The notes beneath the pieces were generated by a model that worked only from the letters and a program-made list of their open reading frames with translations, was not told the DNA's origin and did not search any database. Of a stretch of DNA of 64,000 nt, positions 28,108-36,996 are shown piece after piece. A program made the position numbers and the translations under genes. The first letter of the stretch is position 1; each line of letters begins with the position of its first letter. Source of the DNA: Pseudomonadota bacterium (lineage in GTDB: Bacteria; Pseudomonadota; Alphaproteobacteria; Rhodospirillales; Magnetospirillaceae); contig JAJZUL010000011.1 in the NCBI GenBank assembly GCA_021848545.1, forward strand, positions 23,073 through 87,072, given 5' to 3'.

Positions 28108-28959
28108 CTATCCGGCGGTTTCGGGCAATGTCTCCAATTCGATCGTCTCGATCCCGTCGGGGGCGATGGCCCAGGGAACGAAGATTTTCGAAACGCGGGC
28201 GAAGCGGTCCGGCGCGTCGGTGACCAGATAGCGGACCGAAGCCGGCCGGTCCGAGGCCGGCGCGGCGAGGTGGCGGTTCTCAAGCACCTCTTCCACCGCC
28301 CGGGCGGTGGTGGTGGCGGAATCGACGATCACCACCTTGGGTCCGAAAACCCGGCGCAACAGCGGCACCAGGGCCGGAAAATGGGTGCAGCCCAACAGCA
28401 GGCAGTCGCCCCGTTCGGAATCCGGCGGGTCCAGCAGCAGCGGCGCCAGATAATGGCGGGCCACCTGCTCGGCGATGGGACCTTCGACGATGCCTTCCTC
28501 GACCAGGGACACGAACAACTGGCAAGGAACCTGCGCCACCCGCGCCGCCGGTCGGGCATGGAGGATGGAGCGTGGATAGGTGCCGGTCCTGACGGCGCTT
28601 TCGGTGGCGATGACGACGATGCGCCCGTGGGGGCTGGCATGGCCGGCGGCGACCGCGCCGGGTTCCACCACGCCCACCACCGGCAGGCCGGGAAAGTGGG
28701 CGCGCAACACGTCCAGCGCATGGGCCGACGAGGTGTTGTCGGCCACCACCAGCGCCTTGACGCCCAGCGACACCAGGGCGTCCGCCGCCTGCAGAGCGTA
28801 GGCGCTGACGGTCGCGGCGCTTTTGGTGCCGTAGGGAAGGCGCGCGGTGTCGCCCAGATAGATCAGGGATTCGCCGGGCAGGCGTTCGCGCAACGCCTTG
28901 AGAACGGTAAGCCCCCCGACCCCGGAATCGAACACGCCGATCGGCTTATCCGCCGTCAT
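28108..28959 (-). CDS. murI: Glutamate racemase-like protein with one catalytic Cys replaced
   Basis: 283 residues. Glutamate racemase makes D-glutamate for peptidoglycan using two cysteines. The family match is strong: GVFDSGVGGLTVL, YLGDTARLPYGTKS, GVVEPGAVAAGHAS and the second active-site segment GCTHFPALVP. However, the first active-site segment, normally V-A-C-N-T, reads V-A-D-N-T; the Asp codon is GAC at 28738-28740. Activity as a standard two-cysteine racemase is therefore doubtful unless Asp serves as the base. The symbol reflects family, not proven function. Confidence 0.75.
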   Translation of the reverse strand: MTADKPIGVFDSGVGGLTVLKALRERLPGESLIYLGDTARLPYGTKSAATVSAYALQAADALVSLGVKALVVADNTSSAHALDVLRAHFPGLPVVGVVEPGAVAAGHASPHGRIVVIATESAVRTGTYPRSILHARPAARVAQVPCQLFVSLVEEGIVEGPIAEQVARHYLAPLLLDPPDSERGDCLLLGCTHFPALVPLLRRVFGPKVVIVDSATTTARAVEEVLENRHLAAPASDRPASVRYLVTDAPDRFARVSKIFVPWAIAPDGIETIELETLPETAG

Positions 28960-28992
28960 CTCGTTCCTTCCGTCCCGGATGGGGCGCGTCGG

Positions 28993-29334
28993 TCAGTCCC
29001 CTTCCAGGCTGTCGGCGGGCACCACCGTCACGCCGCTGCCGTCTTCCTCTTCCAAGATGGCGACGTCGCCGATGATGCGTTCATCCTCTGGCGCCAGATG
29101 ATTGAAGTATTGCCATAGGAAAGCGACGGATATGGTTTGGTCGATCTGCTCGTCCTCATCCATATCGTCCTCGTCGATCCGAGCAACCTCTCGCAATATG
29201 TCCAAGGACTCGTCGAACATCTCCTGGATGTCCGGGTTCTCTTCCATAATGTTTTTAATGATATAGGCGTGCTCTTCGTCGCTCAGTTCAAACTTCCATT
29301 GAGCCGTGTCGGACTTATAATATATGGAAATCAT
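28993..29334 (-). CDS. Small acidic protein of unknown function
   Basis: 113 residues, ATG at 29334 with a strong ribosome site (AAGGAGG) seven bases upstream, which rules out a longer in-frame start. It is highly acidic, with clusters such as DEDDMDEDEQ, and has no membrane segment. The N-terminus (MISIYYKSDTAQWKFELSDE) has no motif I recognise. It lies upstream of the murI-like gene on the same strand with a 33-bp gap. Confidence 0.65.
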   Translation of the reverse strand: MISIYYKSDTAQWKFELSDEEHAYIIKNIMEENPDIQEMFDESLDILREVARIDEDDMDEDEQIDQTISVAFLWQYFNHLAPEDERIIGDVAILEEEDGSGVTVVPADSLEGD

Positions 29335-29468
29335 CGCTGGCCTCCTTGCGGAGAATGGGTCGGACAAAGAACGCAGATGTGCATTGGCGGCGACCATCGG
29401 TCATTCCCGGGTAAAAGGCAAGCGGGTGTTTTGACGAGCAGGGTAATCGGGTGAAAGCGACTTGGAGC

Positions 29469-29780
29469 GGAGCGACTAGGCCGTTGAGGCCGCCGCAGCG
29501 TGCGGAGAGGCCCCATTGGGGCCTCGGAGCGCAAGCGAGGATAGCCCAGGGCGCGGAGGCGACCGCCCGGCGATTGAGGGAAATAGACATAACCCAGGGT
29601 GATCGGGGTCACCCGATTGCCCTGGGAGCGACTAGGCCGTTGAGGCCGCCGCAGCGTGCGGAGAGGCCCCATTGGGGCCTCGGAGCGCAAGCGAGGATAG
29701 CCCGGGGCGCGGAGGCGACCGCCCGGCGCTTGAGGGAAATAGACATAACCCTGGGTAATCGGGTTCACCCGATTCCCCAG
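29469..29780. repeat. Tandem direct repeat, two 156-bp units
   Basis: Units 29469-29624 and 29625-29780 match at 149 of 156 positions. Each contains the palindromes aggcccc-att-ggggcct and, near its end, a cgggt/acccg hairpin. A fragment of the unit end (gggtaatcgggt) also precedes the first unit at 29441-29452. Because 156 is a multiple of three, several frames stay open, but none has a plausible start. The element occupies the gap before purU. Confidence 0.8.
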
Positions 29781-29806
29781 GGCGTGGAGTTGATAGGGAT
29801 GACGCG

Positions 29807-30667
29807 ATGAACGGGCAACGCCGTTATGTTCTGGTTATCGCCTGTCCCGACACGGTGGGCATCGTCGCCGCCGTGTCGGGTTTTCTCACCGGGCAGGATT
29901 GCTTCATCACCGAGGCCGCGCAATATGGCGACCCGCTCTCGGGACGGTTCTTCGCCCGCATGGTGTTCGATGTGGGGGCGCTGGGGCCGTCGGGATCGGA
30001 TCTGGAAAAAATGTTCACGCCGGTGGCCGAGCGTTTCCAGATGATCTGGCGCCTGTGCGACACCACCCGCCGACCGCGCGTGGTGATCCTGGTGTCCAAA
30101 TTCAGCCATTGCCTGGTCGATCTGCTGCATCGCTACCATACCGGTCAACTGGCCATCGACATTCCGGCGGTGATTTCCAACCATCCCGATCTGCGCGGCA
30201 TCGTCGAATGGTATGGCATTCCCTATCATCATTTCCCGGTGGACCGCGCCGACAAGGCCGCTCAGGAGGCCCAGGTGATGGGGGTGATCGAGGAGGTCGG
30301 CGCCGAACTGGTGGTGCTTGCCCGTTACATGCAGATCCTGTCCACCGATCTGTGCACCCGCCTGGCGGGGCGGGCCATCAACATCCACCATTCCTTTCTG
30401 CCCAGCTTCAAGGGGGCGAAGCCTTATCATCAGGCCCATGCCCGCGGGGTGAAGATCATCGGCGCCACCGCCCATTACGTGACCCCCGATCTTGACGAGG
30501 GGCCGATCATCGAACAGGGGGTGGAGCGGGTGGATCACACCTGCACGCCCGAGGATCTGGTGGCCATCGGCCGCGATATCGAGACGGTGGTGCTGGCCCG
30601 CGCCGTGCGCTGGCATTGCGAACGCCGGGTTCTGCTCAACGGCGCCAAGACCGTGGTTTTCAAGTGA
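29807..30667 (+). CDS. purU: Formyltetrahydrofolate deformylase PurU
   Basis: Hydrolyses 10-formyl-THF to formate and THF, balancing one-carbon pools. 286 residues: an N-terminal ACT domain (LVIACPDTVGIVAAVSGFL, residues ~8-80) and a C-terminal formyltransferase-like domain with VVLARYMQIL, NIHHSFLPSFKG (the catalytic Asn/His segment), and GATAHYVTPDLDEGPII with the catalytic Asp. Length and motifs are normal. It is flanked on both sides by palindromic repeats that share a 16-bp core. Confidence 0.92.
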   Translation: MNGQRRYVLVIACPDTVGIVAAVSGFLTGQDCFITEAAQYGDPLSGRFFARMVFDVGALGPSGSDLEKMFTPVAERFQMIWRLCDTTRRPRVVILVSKFSHCLVDLLHRYHTGQLAIDIPAVISNHPDLRGIVEWYGIPYHHFPVDRADKAAQEAQVMGVIEEVGAELVVLARYMQILSTDLCTRLAGRAINIHHSFLPSFKGAKPYHQAHARGVKIIGATAHYVTPDLDEGPIIEQGVERVDHTCTPEDLVAIGRDIETVVLARAVRWHCERRVLLNGAKTVVFK

Positions 30668-30677
30668 CCCCAACCTG

Positions 30678-30793
30678 CGATGAGCGCAGCTCATCGCTAG
30701 GCGCAAGGCGCCGCGCGGCTGATGCCGCGAGAGCCCGAGCGAACGGAGTGAGCGCCCGGCGATTGAGGGCGACGTTGATCGCTTCCGATCAAC
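30678..30793. repeat. Palindromic repeat region after purU
   Basis: Contains perfect hairpins cgatgagc-gca-gctcatcg (30678-30696) and gttgatcg-cttc-cgatcaac (30774-30793). Between them, gcccggcgattgaggg (30754-30769) is identical to 29565-29580 in the tandem repeat upstream of purU, so the two regions belong to one repeat family. The first hairpin starts 10 bp after the purU stop and could act in termination. Confidence 0.6.
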
Positions 30794-30817
30794 GATCAGA
30801 TCAAGGGGAGAGCGAAT

Positions 30818-31228
30818 ATGGGGATCCGGGCTTGCGTCGCTGCGCCGAACTGGCGCTTCATCGCCGCGCTGAACGGCTTCGTCGCCGTCGCCTTCGCCGC
30901 CTATGCGGCCCATGGTCTGGCCGGACACGCCCAAGCCCAATATCTGGTGCGTCTGGCCAGCCAATTCCAATTGTTCCATGCCCTGGCGCTGTTGTTCACC
31001 GACCGTATGGTCATGGAAAAGCGTCGCTTCGCCAAAAGCGCGGCTTGGCTGTTCACCCTGGGTATGGTGCTGTTCAGCGGCTCGCTTTATGTGATGGGGA
31101 TCGCCGGCGCCCCGGCCCAGCCGTTGGTGACCCCCGCCGGAGGGACGTCCTTGTTGCTGGCGTGGCTGGCCCTGGCGGCGGCCTCCTTGAAGCGCGCCGC
31201 GCCGGCTACTGATCGGAAAGACGCATAA
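30818..31228 (+). CDS. DUF423 (YgdD-type) membrane protein
   Basis: 136 residues with four hydrophobic segments. The DUF423 pattern is visible: 'FIAALNGFVAVAFAAYAAHGL' then 'QFQLFHALALL' and 'LFSGSLYVMG..... PAGGTSLLLAW'. An AAGGGGAG ribosome site precedes the ATG. Family function is unknown. It follows the palindromic region, so it is probably transcribed separately from purU. Confidence 0.85.
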   Translation: MGIRACVAAPNWRFIAALNGFVAVAFAAYAAHGLAGHAQAQYLVRLASQFQLFHALALLFTDRMVMEKRRFAKSAAWLFTLGMVLFSGSLYVMGIAGAPAQPLVTPAGGTSLLLAWLALAAASLKRAAPATDRKDA

Positions 31229-31500
31229 AAAACGCAAATCGAGAGTTGAAAAAGACGGTTTTGAGGTTGAGTCTCTGTATCCATGCTCACTGAAACATGG
31301 ACTTGATCGCGGCGCGGTCACCATTTCGGCAACATCCGCTTTTCATGTGATGCGTGTACGTCGTTTTTACGACTCGTTTGCATGATATGCGAAAAGATGT
31401 GTTTCTCCCGTTCCTGGAGTTTGACTCTGCCGGCCGGGATCGTTGTGCTACGATCTTTTGCGCGACCGCCGGAGCGCGATGACACGGGGCAGGGAGAGCC

Positions 31501-31866
31501 ATGGCCAAGACCGTGCTGATCGTTGAGGACAACGATCTCAATATGAAGCTGTTCAATGATCTGTTGCAGGCCAGTGGTTACGAGACTTTGCGGACCAAGG
31601 ATGGCCGCGAAGCCGTCGACATCACGCGTCGTCACCACCCCGACCTCATTCTGATGGATATCCAGCTGCCGGAGATTTCCGGTCTGGAAGTCACCCGAAT
31701 GATCAAGAGCGACGAGGATTTAAGGGCGATCCCGGTGATTGCCGTCACCGCCTTCGCCATGAAGGGGGATGAGGAGAAGATCCGCAACGGCGGCTGCGAG
31801 GGCTATATCGCCAAGCCCATTTCCGTGGCCCATTTCCTGGAAACCGTGGCCCGCTTCATCGGGTGA
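31501..31866 (+). CDS. divK: Single-domain response regulator DivK
   Basis: 121 residues consisting only of a receiver domain: the acidic pair in IVEDND, the phospho-accepting Asp in [13 protein letters not shown] (D53), the switch Thr in [10 protein letters not shown] and the Lys in YIAKPIS. Sequence and length match alphaproteobacterial DivK, which acts with DivJ/PleC to control cell polarity and the cell cycle through DivL-CckA-CtrA. A ribosome site (GGGAGAG) precedes the ATG. About 270 bp upstream (31229-31500) hold no gene and presumably the promoter. Confidence 0.9.
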   Translation: MAKTVLIVEDNDLNMKLFNDLLQASGYETLRTKDGREAVDITRRHHPDLILMDIQLPEISGLEVTRMIKSDEDLRAIPVIAVTAFAMKGDEEKIRNGGCEGYIAKPISVAHFLETVARFIG

Positions 31867-31886
31867 GGCGGACTTGACACGCTGAA

Positions 31887-31916
31887 GCCATGAAAAAGCA
31901 GGGGCTTTTTCATGGC
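31887..31916. terminator. Hairpin between divK and rpmG, likely bidirectional terminator
   Basis: gccatgaaaaagc and its exact complement gctttttcatggc form a perfect 13-bp stem with a 4-nt loop (aggg). It lies 21 bp after the divK stop and 48 bp beyond the rpmG stop on the other strand. The A-tract and T-tract fall inside the stem, as in many bidirectional terminators. Confidence 0.65.
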
Positions 31917-31963
31917 CGGATATCAGGGCGCGTGACGCGATGGGCGCGCGTCAATGCCCGAAA

Positions 31964-32131
31964 TCACTTGATCTTGGCTTCCTTGAAGGCGACGTGCTTG
32001 CGCACCACCGGATCGTACTTGCGGAATTCAAGCTTCTCGGTGGTCTTCCGGGGATTCTTCTTGGCCGTATAGAAATAGCCGGTGCCGGCGGTGCTGAGCA
32101 GTTTGATCAGGATGGTGGCAGGCTTGGCCAT
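31964..32131 (-). CDS. rpmG: 50S ribosomal protein L33
   Basis: 55 codons on the minus strand. The translation begins [20 protein letters not shown], has the basic [18 protein letters not shown] segment and ends KEAKIK, a full-length L33 of the type without the zinc-binding cysteines. A GGGGAT ribosome site precedes the ATG. It is convergent with divK. Confidence 0.93.
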   Translation of the reverse strand: MAKPATILIKLLSTAGTGYFYTAKKNPRKTTEKLEFRKYDPVVRKHVAFKEAKIK

Positions 32132-32522
32132 ATCGGGTATCCCCGTCGTTTAATCTTGTCGATCTTCGTAGGTGAATTCGGCGCCGGTCCGAAGGGGCCG
32201 GCGATCCGAAGCGGCGAAGATACGGATATGGCCGCCCAAGTCAAGGGGATTCGGCGAAACCTTCGCGCATGGCCCTTGCCCGGCCCGCACGCATAAAATT
32301 TTTGTAATTATTATTTCACAAACCGGAGCCGCGTGATAGGCCGGCCGCCGTATCATGGTACTATGTCCTGGTCCGGCCGGTGTTTCGACCGGGCCGTCTC
32401 TTGAACGATCATATCACCGGTCGCGCCCCGTCGTTTCAGGGGGGCGGAGCGGCGTGTCCGCGCGGGGGGGCGCCTTCGAGAACGGTAGCTGCCGGGGGAT
32501 ATCAGGAAGGGTTTTAAGAATC
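32132..32522. other. Divergent intergenic region, rpmG / outer-membrane protein
   Basis: About 390 bp carrying the promoters of rpmG and of the barrel-TlpA pair. An AT-rich stretch lies at ~32295-32325 (aaatttttgtaattattat). A cgcccc/ggggcg inverted repeat lies near 32425-32450. No gene is convincing; one open frame runs through into the barrel gene but the signal peptide begins at 32523. Confidence 0.4.
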
Positions 32523-33563
32523 ATGGCTTCGCGTATGGTGAAGGGCGCGGCCCTTCTCGCCGTGTGTCTTCTCGCGCCCCAGGTCGCGCAAGCCTGCGCC
32601 ACCTGCGGCTGCACGCTGAGTTCCGATGCGGCGACCGGCTATTCCTCCGGTCCGGGTTGGCGGGTCAGCCTGAGCTACGATTACATCAATCAGAGCCAGT
32701 TGCGCTCAGGCACTCATTCCATCTCCGCCGCCCAGGTCGCCGCCCTCAATAACGGCGGCAGCCAGGAGGTGGAGAAGGACACCGTCAACCGCTATCTGAC
32801 CTTAGGGGTCGCCTATAGCCCCAACGTCGATTGGAACTTCCAGTTCCAGCTTCCCTATGTCGATCGCAGCCACAGCACCTACGGGTCGGCCACGCCCGGA
32901 CAGCTCACCGCCAGCCAGCTCAGCAGCGTGTCGCTCGGCGATATCGGCGACGCCAAGCTGATCGCCAGCTATCAGGGCATTCTGCCCACCCATAATCTGG
33001 GCGTGCAACTGGGCATGAAATTGCCGACCGGGCGTTATGGCGGCCAGAACACCGTCACCGGCGCCACTGTCGGGCGTCATCCGGTGTTCTTCGCGTCGGG
33101 GCCCAATGCCACCCAGACCCTCGATACCAGCCTGCAGCCGGGGACCGGCAGCGCCGATTTGATCCTGGGCGCCTATTATTATCAGGCGGTCAGCCAGAAT
33201 TTCGATGCCTTCATCAACGGCACCTTCCAGACGGCGGTGTGGGAAGCGCTGGATTCGGCCAATGCCAATTTCCGGCCGGGCAACACCACCAATGTCAGCT
33301 TCGGCCTGCGCTACGAGCGCACGCCGATCTGGGTGCCGCAGGTGCAGATCAATATTTCCCACAAGAGTCCCGATCAGGGCGCGCTGGCCGACACCGCGGA
33401 TACCGCCGGCACGGTGGCCTATTTCAGCCCCGGCCTGACCGTGCGTCTGGGCAAGGGGGTCGAGGCCTACGGCTTCGTGCAGGTGCCGACCTATAGCTGG
33501 CTGGCCGGCTATCAATTGTTCCCCCGTTGGAGCGCCAGCGGCGGGATCAGTTATGCGTTCTGA
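32523..33563 (+). CDS. Outer-membrane beta-barrel protein with N-terminal CxxCxC motif
   Basis: 346 residues. A signal peptide (MASRMVKGAALLAVCLLAPQVAQA) is followed at once by CATCGC, three closely spaced cysteines at the mature N-terminus. The rest is a strand-rich barrel with 'LPTGRYGG' and a C-terminal Phe (GGISYAF). The motif suggests a metal site or disulfide at the start of an outer-membrane channel. AGGAAGGG lies upstream of the ATG. Its last 11 bp overlap a TlpA-like thioredoxin gene, which points to a thiol or metal-related role. No substrate can be named. Confidence 0.65.
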   Translation: MASRMVKGAALLAVCLLAPQVAQACATCGCTLSSDAATGYSSGPGWRVSLSYDYINQSQLRSGTHSISAAQVAALNNGGSQEVEKDTVNRYLTLGVAYSPNVDWNFQFQLPYVDRSHSTYGSATPGQLTASQLSSVSLGDIGDAKLIASYQGILPTHNLGVQLGMKLPTGRYGGQNTVTGATVGRHPVFFASGPNATQTLDTSLQPGTGSADLILGAYYYQAVSQNFDAFINGTFQTAVWEALDSANANFRPGNTTNVSFGLRYERTPIWVPQVQINISHKSPDQGALADTADTAGTVAYFSPGLTVRLGKGVEAYGFVQVPTYSWLAGYQLFPRWSASGGISYAF

Positions 33564-34092
33564 GCGAACGCTCCGTCTGCGCCGGGCGCTGGCCGTTCTG
33601 GCCTGCGTCTGCGGGCTGATCGGGGGAGGGTCGGCGGCATCCGCCGCCGACCTTGCCGTCGGCCGGCCGGCGCCGGCCCTGGTTCTGCACACCCTGGGCG
33701 GCCGCGCCATCGCCACCCGGGCCTTGCGCGGCAAGGTGGTGATCGTCGCCTTCTGGGCCAGTTGGTGCGCGCCCTGCATGCAGGAATTGCCGATCCTGTC
33801 GGCCTATGCGGCCCGCCATGCCGGCCAGGGCCTGCGGGTTCTGGGCTTTTCGCTGGATGGCCCGGAAAACCTGGCGACGGTGCGGCGCATCGCCAAGGGA
33901 TTGTCCTTCCCGGTGGGATTGCTGGGCAGCGCCTGGGCCGGCGATTACGGAAGGATCTGGCGGATTCCGGTCAGTTTCGTCATCGGCCGTGACGGCAATC
34001 TCCGCTATGACGGCTGGAAGGATGCCGAGCAGCCCTGGACCCGCGCCGCCCTGAGACGGGTGGTGGGGCCGTTGCTGTTCACGCCGGGTTAG
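33553..34092 (+). CDS. Periplasmic TlpA/ResA-like thioredoxin
   Basis: 179 residues. A signal peptide (RTLRLRRALAVLACVCGLIGGGSAASA) precedes a thioredoxin fold with the active site FWASWCAPCMQELP (Cys at about 76 and 79) and the cis-Pro segment RIPVSFVIG. TlpA/ResA proteins reduce disulfides in exported partners, often for cytochrome or Cu-site maturation. It overlaps the barrel gene by 11 bp, so the CxxCxC barrel protein is the obvious candidate partner. Its stop overlaps the 3' end of rnr by 4 bp. Confidence 0.85.
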   Translation: MRSERTLRLRRALAVLACVCGLIGGGSAASAADLAVGRPAPALVLHTLGGRAIATRALRGKVVIVAFWASWCAPCMQELPILSAYAARHAGQGLRVLGFSLDGPENLATVRRIAKGLSFPVGLLGSAWAGDYGRIWRIPVSFVIGRDGNLRYDGWKDAEQPWTRAALRRVVGPLLFTPG

Positions 34093-36338
34093 CGCCGCCT
34101 GCGGCTCCGCTCGCCGCCGCGCCCGGAGGGCCGTCCCGCGGGTCGCGGCCGGGGCGGACGGCCGGCGGTTTCGGCCGGGTGGAACAGCAGCGAGCCGCGA
34201 ACGGGATCGGCCTCGCGCAGAACGACCTCCAGGGGCTGGCCCAGTTGGAAGCTCCGGCGGGTGCGTTTGCCGACCAAGGCGTGGCGGGCCTCGTCATGGA
34301 TGTAATAATCGTCGGGCAGGGTACCGGCGGGAACGATGCCGTCGGCGCCGGTCTCGGCCAGGGTGACGAACAAGGCGAAGCGGGTGACGCCGGAAATGCG
34401 GGCGGCGAAGGTGGCGCCCACCTGGCCGGCGAGAAAGGCGCTGACATAGCGGTCGATGGCCTCGCGCTCGGCCGCGGCCGCCCGCCGTTCCGTTCCCGAA
34501 ATATGCTCTCCGGCTTCCGTGAAACCGGCACCTGCGTCCGCAGGCAGGCCGCCCGCGCCCAGACCCAGGCCGGTGACCAGGCCGCGATGGACCAGCAGAT
34601 CGGCGTAACGCCGGATCGGCGAGGTGAAATGGGCGTAGCGGGCCAGCCCCAGGCCGAAATGGCCGATATTGTCGGGCGCATAGACCGCCTGGGCCTGGGA
34701 ACGCAGGATCACCTCGTTGACCAGGGTTTCGTTGGGACCGTCCTTGACCTTGGCCAGGATGCGGTTGAAATGCTCGGGTTTCAGCACTTGGCCGCGGGCC
34801 AGGGGCAGCTCCAGCGAGTGCAGGAAGTCGCGCAGGGAGTCCAGCTTTTCCGGCGACGGCGTGTCGTGGACCCGGTACATGCAGGGCTGGCGGCGGCGTT
34901 CCAGTTCCTCGGCGGCGCAGACATTGGCCTGGATCATGAAATCCTCGATCAGGCGATGGCTGTCGAAGCGCGCCCGCGGCACGATGGAAACGATCTGTCC
35001 GTTCTCGTCCAGGATCACGCGGCGTTCGGGCAGGTCGAGGTCCAGCACGCCACGCCGCTTGCGGGCGGTCTCCAGGGCCTTCCAGGCGCCGTACAGGGGG
35101 GTCAGGACCGGCGCGACCAGAGGGGCGATGTCCGGGTCGGGATTGCCGTCCCGCGCGGTCTGGACCCGCGTATAGGTCAGGCGCGCCGCCGAGCGCATCA
35201 AGCCCCGGACGAAGACATGGTCGAGCTTGGTGCCGTCGGCGGACAGGCGGAAGCGCACCGCCAGACAGGGGCGGTCCTCGTCGGGTTTCAGCGAACACCA
35301 GCCGTTGGATAATTCCTCGGGCAGCATCGGCACCACCCGGTCGGGGAAATAGACCGAATTGCCGCGCTTATAGGCCTCGCGGTCGAGCGCGTCGCCGGGG
35401 CGCACATACCAGGACACGTCGGCGATGGCCACCACGCAGCGCCAGCCGCCGGGGTTGGCGGGGTCGGTATCGGCCTCGGCCCACACCGCGTCGTCGAAGT
35501 CCCGGGCGTCCTCGCCGTCGATGGTCACCAGGGGCAGATCGCGCAGATCGGTTCTCTGGTCCAGCGCCGCTGCCGTGGCCGTCCGCGCCTGGGCCAGGGC
35601 GTCGTCGGGAAAGGTGAAGGGGATGTCGTTGGTGTGGATGGCGACCAGACTGACGGCGCCGGCCCCGCTCATGGCGCCCAGCCTTTCGCGCACGGTCGCC
35701 TGGCGCAGGCCGTAGAAGCGGCCGGGCAGCAGGTCGGCCAGCACCAGATCGCCCTCCGCGGCACCGCCGGTCTCGCCCCGGGGCACCATGTAATCGGCCT
35801 TTTCCTTCCGGCTGACCGGACGGATGCGGCCCGACCCGTCGGCCATCGCCTGGAACTGGCCCAGCACCCGGGCCTTGGCGGCGCCGATGACCCGGATGGC
35901 GCGCCCCTCATAGCTGTCGTCGCGAATCCGGTGCAGGCGGGCCAGCACCCGGTCGCCCATGCCCACCAGCACGTCGCCGCGGCGCATGGGCGCCATCAGG
36001 ATGCGGGGCGGTCGCTCTTTTTCCTCCCAGGCCAGGGGGCGGGCCACCAATTCGCCGTCGCTATCGGTGCCGGTGATCTCGACGACCGCCACTTCGGGCA
36101 GGGCGCCGGGCGGGGCCAGGCGCCGGCGGCGGCCGCGGCCGACCGCGCCTTCGATCTCCAATTCCTTCAGCAGGCTTTTCAGGGCCAGGCGGTCAGCGCC
36201 CCTGAGGTTGAAGGCGCGGGCCAGTTCGCGTTTGCCGATGGGGCCGGGCTGGTCGCGGATGAAATCCAGCACCTGCTGCTTGGTGGGGAGGGGGACGGTT
36301 TTGGGCGTCTTACCGACGGGCTTGGGCGGCTTGCTCAT
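34089..36338 (-). CDS. rnr: Ribonuclease R
   Basis: 3'-5' exoribonuclease of the RNB family, 749 residues: N-terminal winged-helix (~20-70), cold-shock OB domains (~80-240), the RNB catalytic domain (~260-590), and an S1 domain (~640-720). The active-site region TIDGEDARDFDDAVWAE has the cluster of Asp residues needed for Mg2+, and 'HFTSPIRRYADLLVHR' is the family signature. The C-terminus is a basic Arg/Gly-rich tail, typical of RNase R rather than RNase II. In many alphaproteobacteria rnr sits next to topA/dprA, as here. Confidence 0.93.
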   Translation of the reverse strand: MSKPPKPVGKTPKTVPLPTKQQVLDFIRDQPGPIGKRELARAFNLRGADRLALKSLLKELEIEGAVGRGRRRRLAPPGALPEVAVVEITGTDSDGELVARPLAWEEKERPPRILMAPMRRGDVLVGMGDRVLARLHRIRDDSYEGRAIRVIGAAKARVLGQFQAMADGSGRIRPVSRKEKADYMVPRGETGGAAEGDLVLADLLPGRFYGLRQATVRERLGAMSGAGAVSLVAIHTNDIPFTFPDDALAQARTATAAALDQRTDLRDLPLVTIDGEDARDFDDAVWAEADTDPANPGGWRCVVAIADVSWYVRPGDALDREAYKRGNSVYFPDRVVPMLPEELSNGWCSLKPDEDRPCLAVRFRLSADGTKLDHVFVRGLMRSAARLTYTRVQTARDGNPDPDIAPLVAPVLTPLYGAWKALETARKRRGVLDLDLPERRVILDENGQIVSIVPRARFDSHRLIEDFMIQANVCAAEELERRRQPCMYRVHDTPSPEKLDSLRDFLHSLELPLARGQVLKPEHFNRILAKVKDGPNETLVNEVILRSQAQAVYAPDNIGHFGLGLARYAHFTSPIRRYADLLVHRGLVTGLGLGAGGLPADAGAGFTEAGEHISGTERRAAAAEREAIDRYVSAFLAGQVGATFAARISGVTRFALFVTLAETGADGIVPAGTLPDDYYIHDEARHALVGKRTRRSFQLGQPLEVVLREADPVRGSLLFHPAETAGRPPRPRPAGRPSGRGGERSRRRR

Positions 36339-36426
36339 GACGCCGCTTATAGCATCGGCGCCGCGCGCGCCGATACCGTTCCGGTTGCGGTACGACCGGG
36401 CGCCGTTCGTGCCGCCGCCGGAACGT

Positions 36427-36996
36427 CTACCACCAATATTCGGGATAACGCCGCCCGGACGACAGATTGTTCACCACCACCGCGACCGCCAGCAGGATCA
36501 GGGCGCCGGCGCCGACGGGGATGGCGGCGTACAGGAATCCCAGTTGGACGATGCGCGGCCCGCCCGTCACCGCGATCAGCGCCGTGGCGCCGCCCGGGGG
36601 GTGCAAGGTGCGGGTGATGTGCTGGGCGGCGATGGCGGTGGCCACGGCGATCGCCGCCGCCAGCCAGACGGGATGAATCAGATCGCGGCAGGCGACCCCC
36701 ACCAGCGCTGAAACGACGTGGCCGCCGATCAGATTGCGCGGCTGGGCCAGCGGCGAGCGCACGGCGCCGTAGACCAGCACCGCCGAAGCGCCGAACGAAC
36801 CGATCATCATCAGCAATTGGGTATGGTCGACCAGATCGCGGTTGAGCCAGGCCACCAGCCCGATGCCGATGGCCGCGCCCAGCCAGGACCACAGGATTTC
36901 CGTCATCCCCACGCCGGGCGGGGCCTGGCCGCCCCCCGTCATTTTTACGAAATAGCGGCGGATGGACAGCGCGGGCGGGTTGGTCACAGGTGACAC
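36427..36996 (-). CDS. HPP-family integral membrane protein
   Basis: 189 residues. A basic N-terminus (RRYFVKMTGGGQAPPG) is followed by about four membrane segments and the HPP motif (TLHPPGGATAL, ~120-130). HPP proteins have been linked to nitrite transport in chloroplasts and cyanobacteria, but bacterial roles are mostly unproven. The GTG at 36996 is chosen because the conserved N-terminus requires it; it overlaps the CBS-protein stop by 13 bp, so the two are co-translated. In many other bacteria HPP and CBS domains are fused. Confidence 0.8.
   Translation of the reverse strand: MSPVTNPPALSIRRYFVKMTGGGQAPPGVGMTEILWSWLGAAIGIGLVAWLNRDLVDHTQLLMMIGSFGASAVLVYGAVRSPLAQPRNLIGGHVVSALVGVACRDLIHPVWLAAAIAVATAIAAQHITRTLHPPGGATALIAVTGGPRIVQLGFLYAAIPVGAGALILLAVAVVVNNLSSGRRYPEYWW

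Noticed and set aside
29441..29780. Possible CRISPR array
   Set aside because: Only two long direct units with no short repeats, no spacers and no cas genes.
29451..29810. Open frame with an internal protein repeat
   Set aside because: It is the translation of the 156-bp tandem DNA repeat; length divisible by three keeps it open by default.
31229..31500. Small minus-strand open frames before divK
   Set aside because: They run into divK or DUF423 in antisense and have no ribosome sites; the region reads as a promoter gap.
32355..32522. N-terminal extension of the CxxCxC barrel protein
   Set aside because: The frame is open but the signal peptide and ribosome site begin at 32523.
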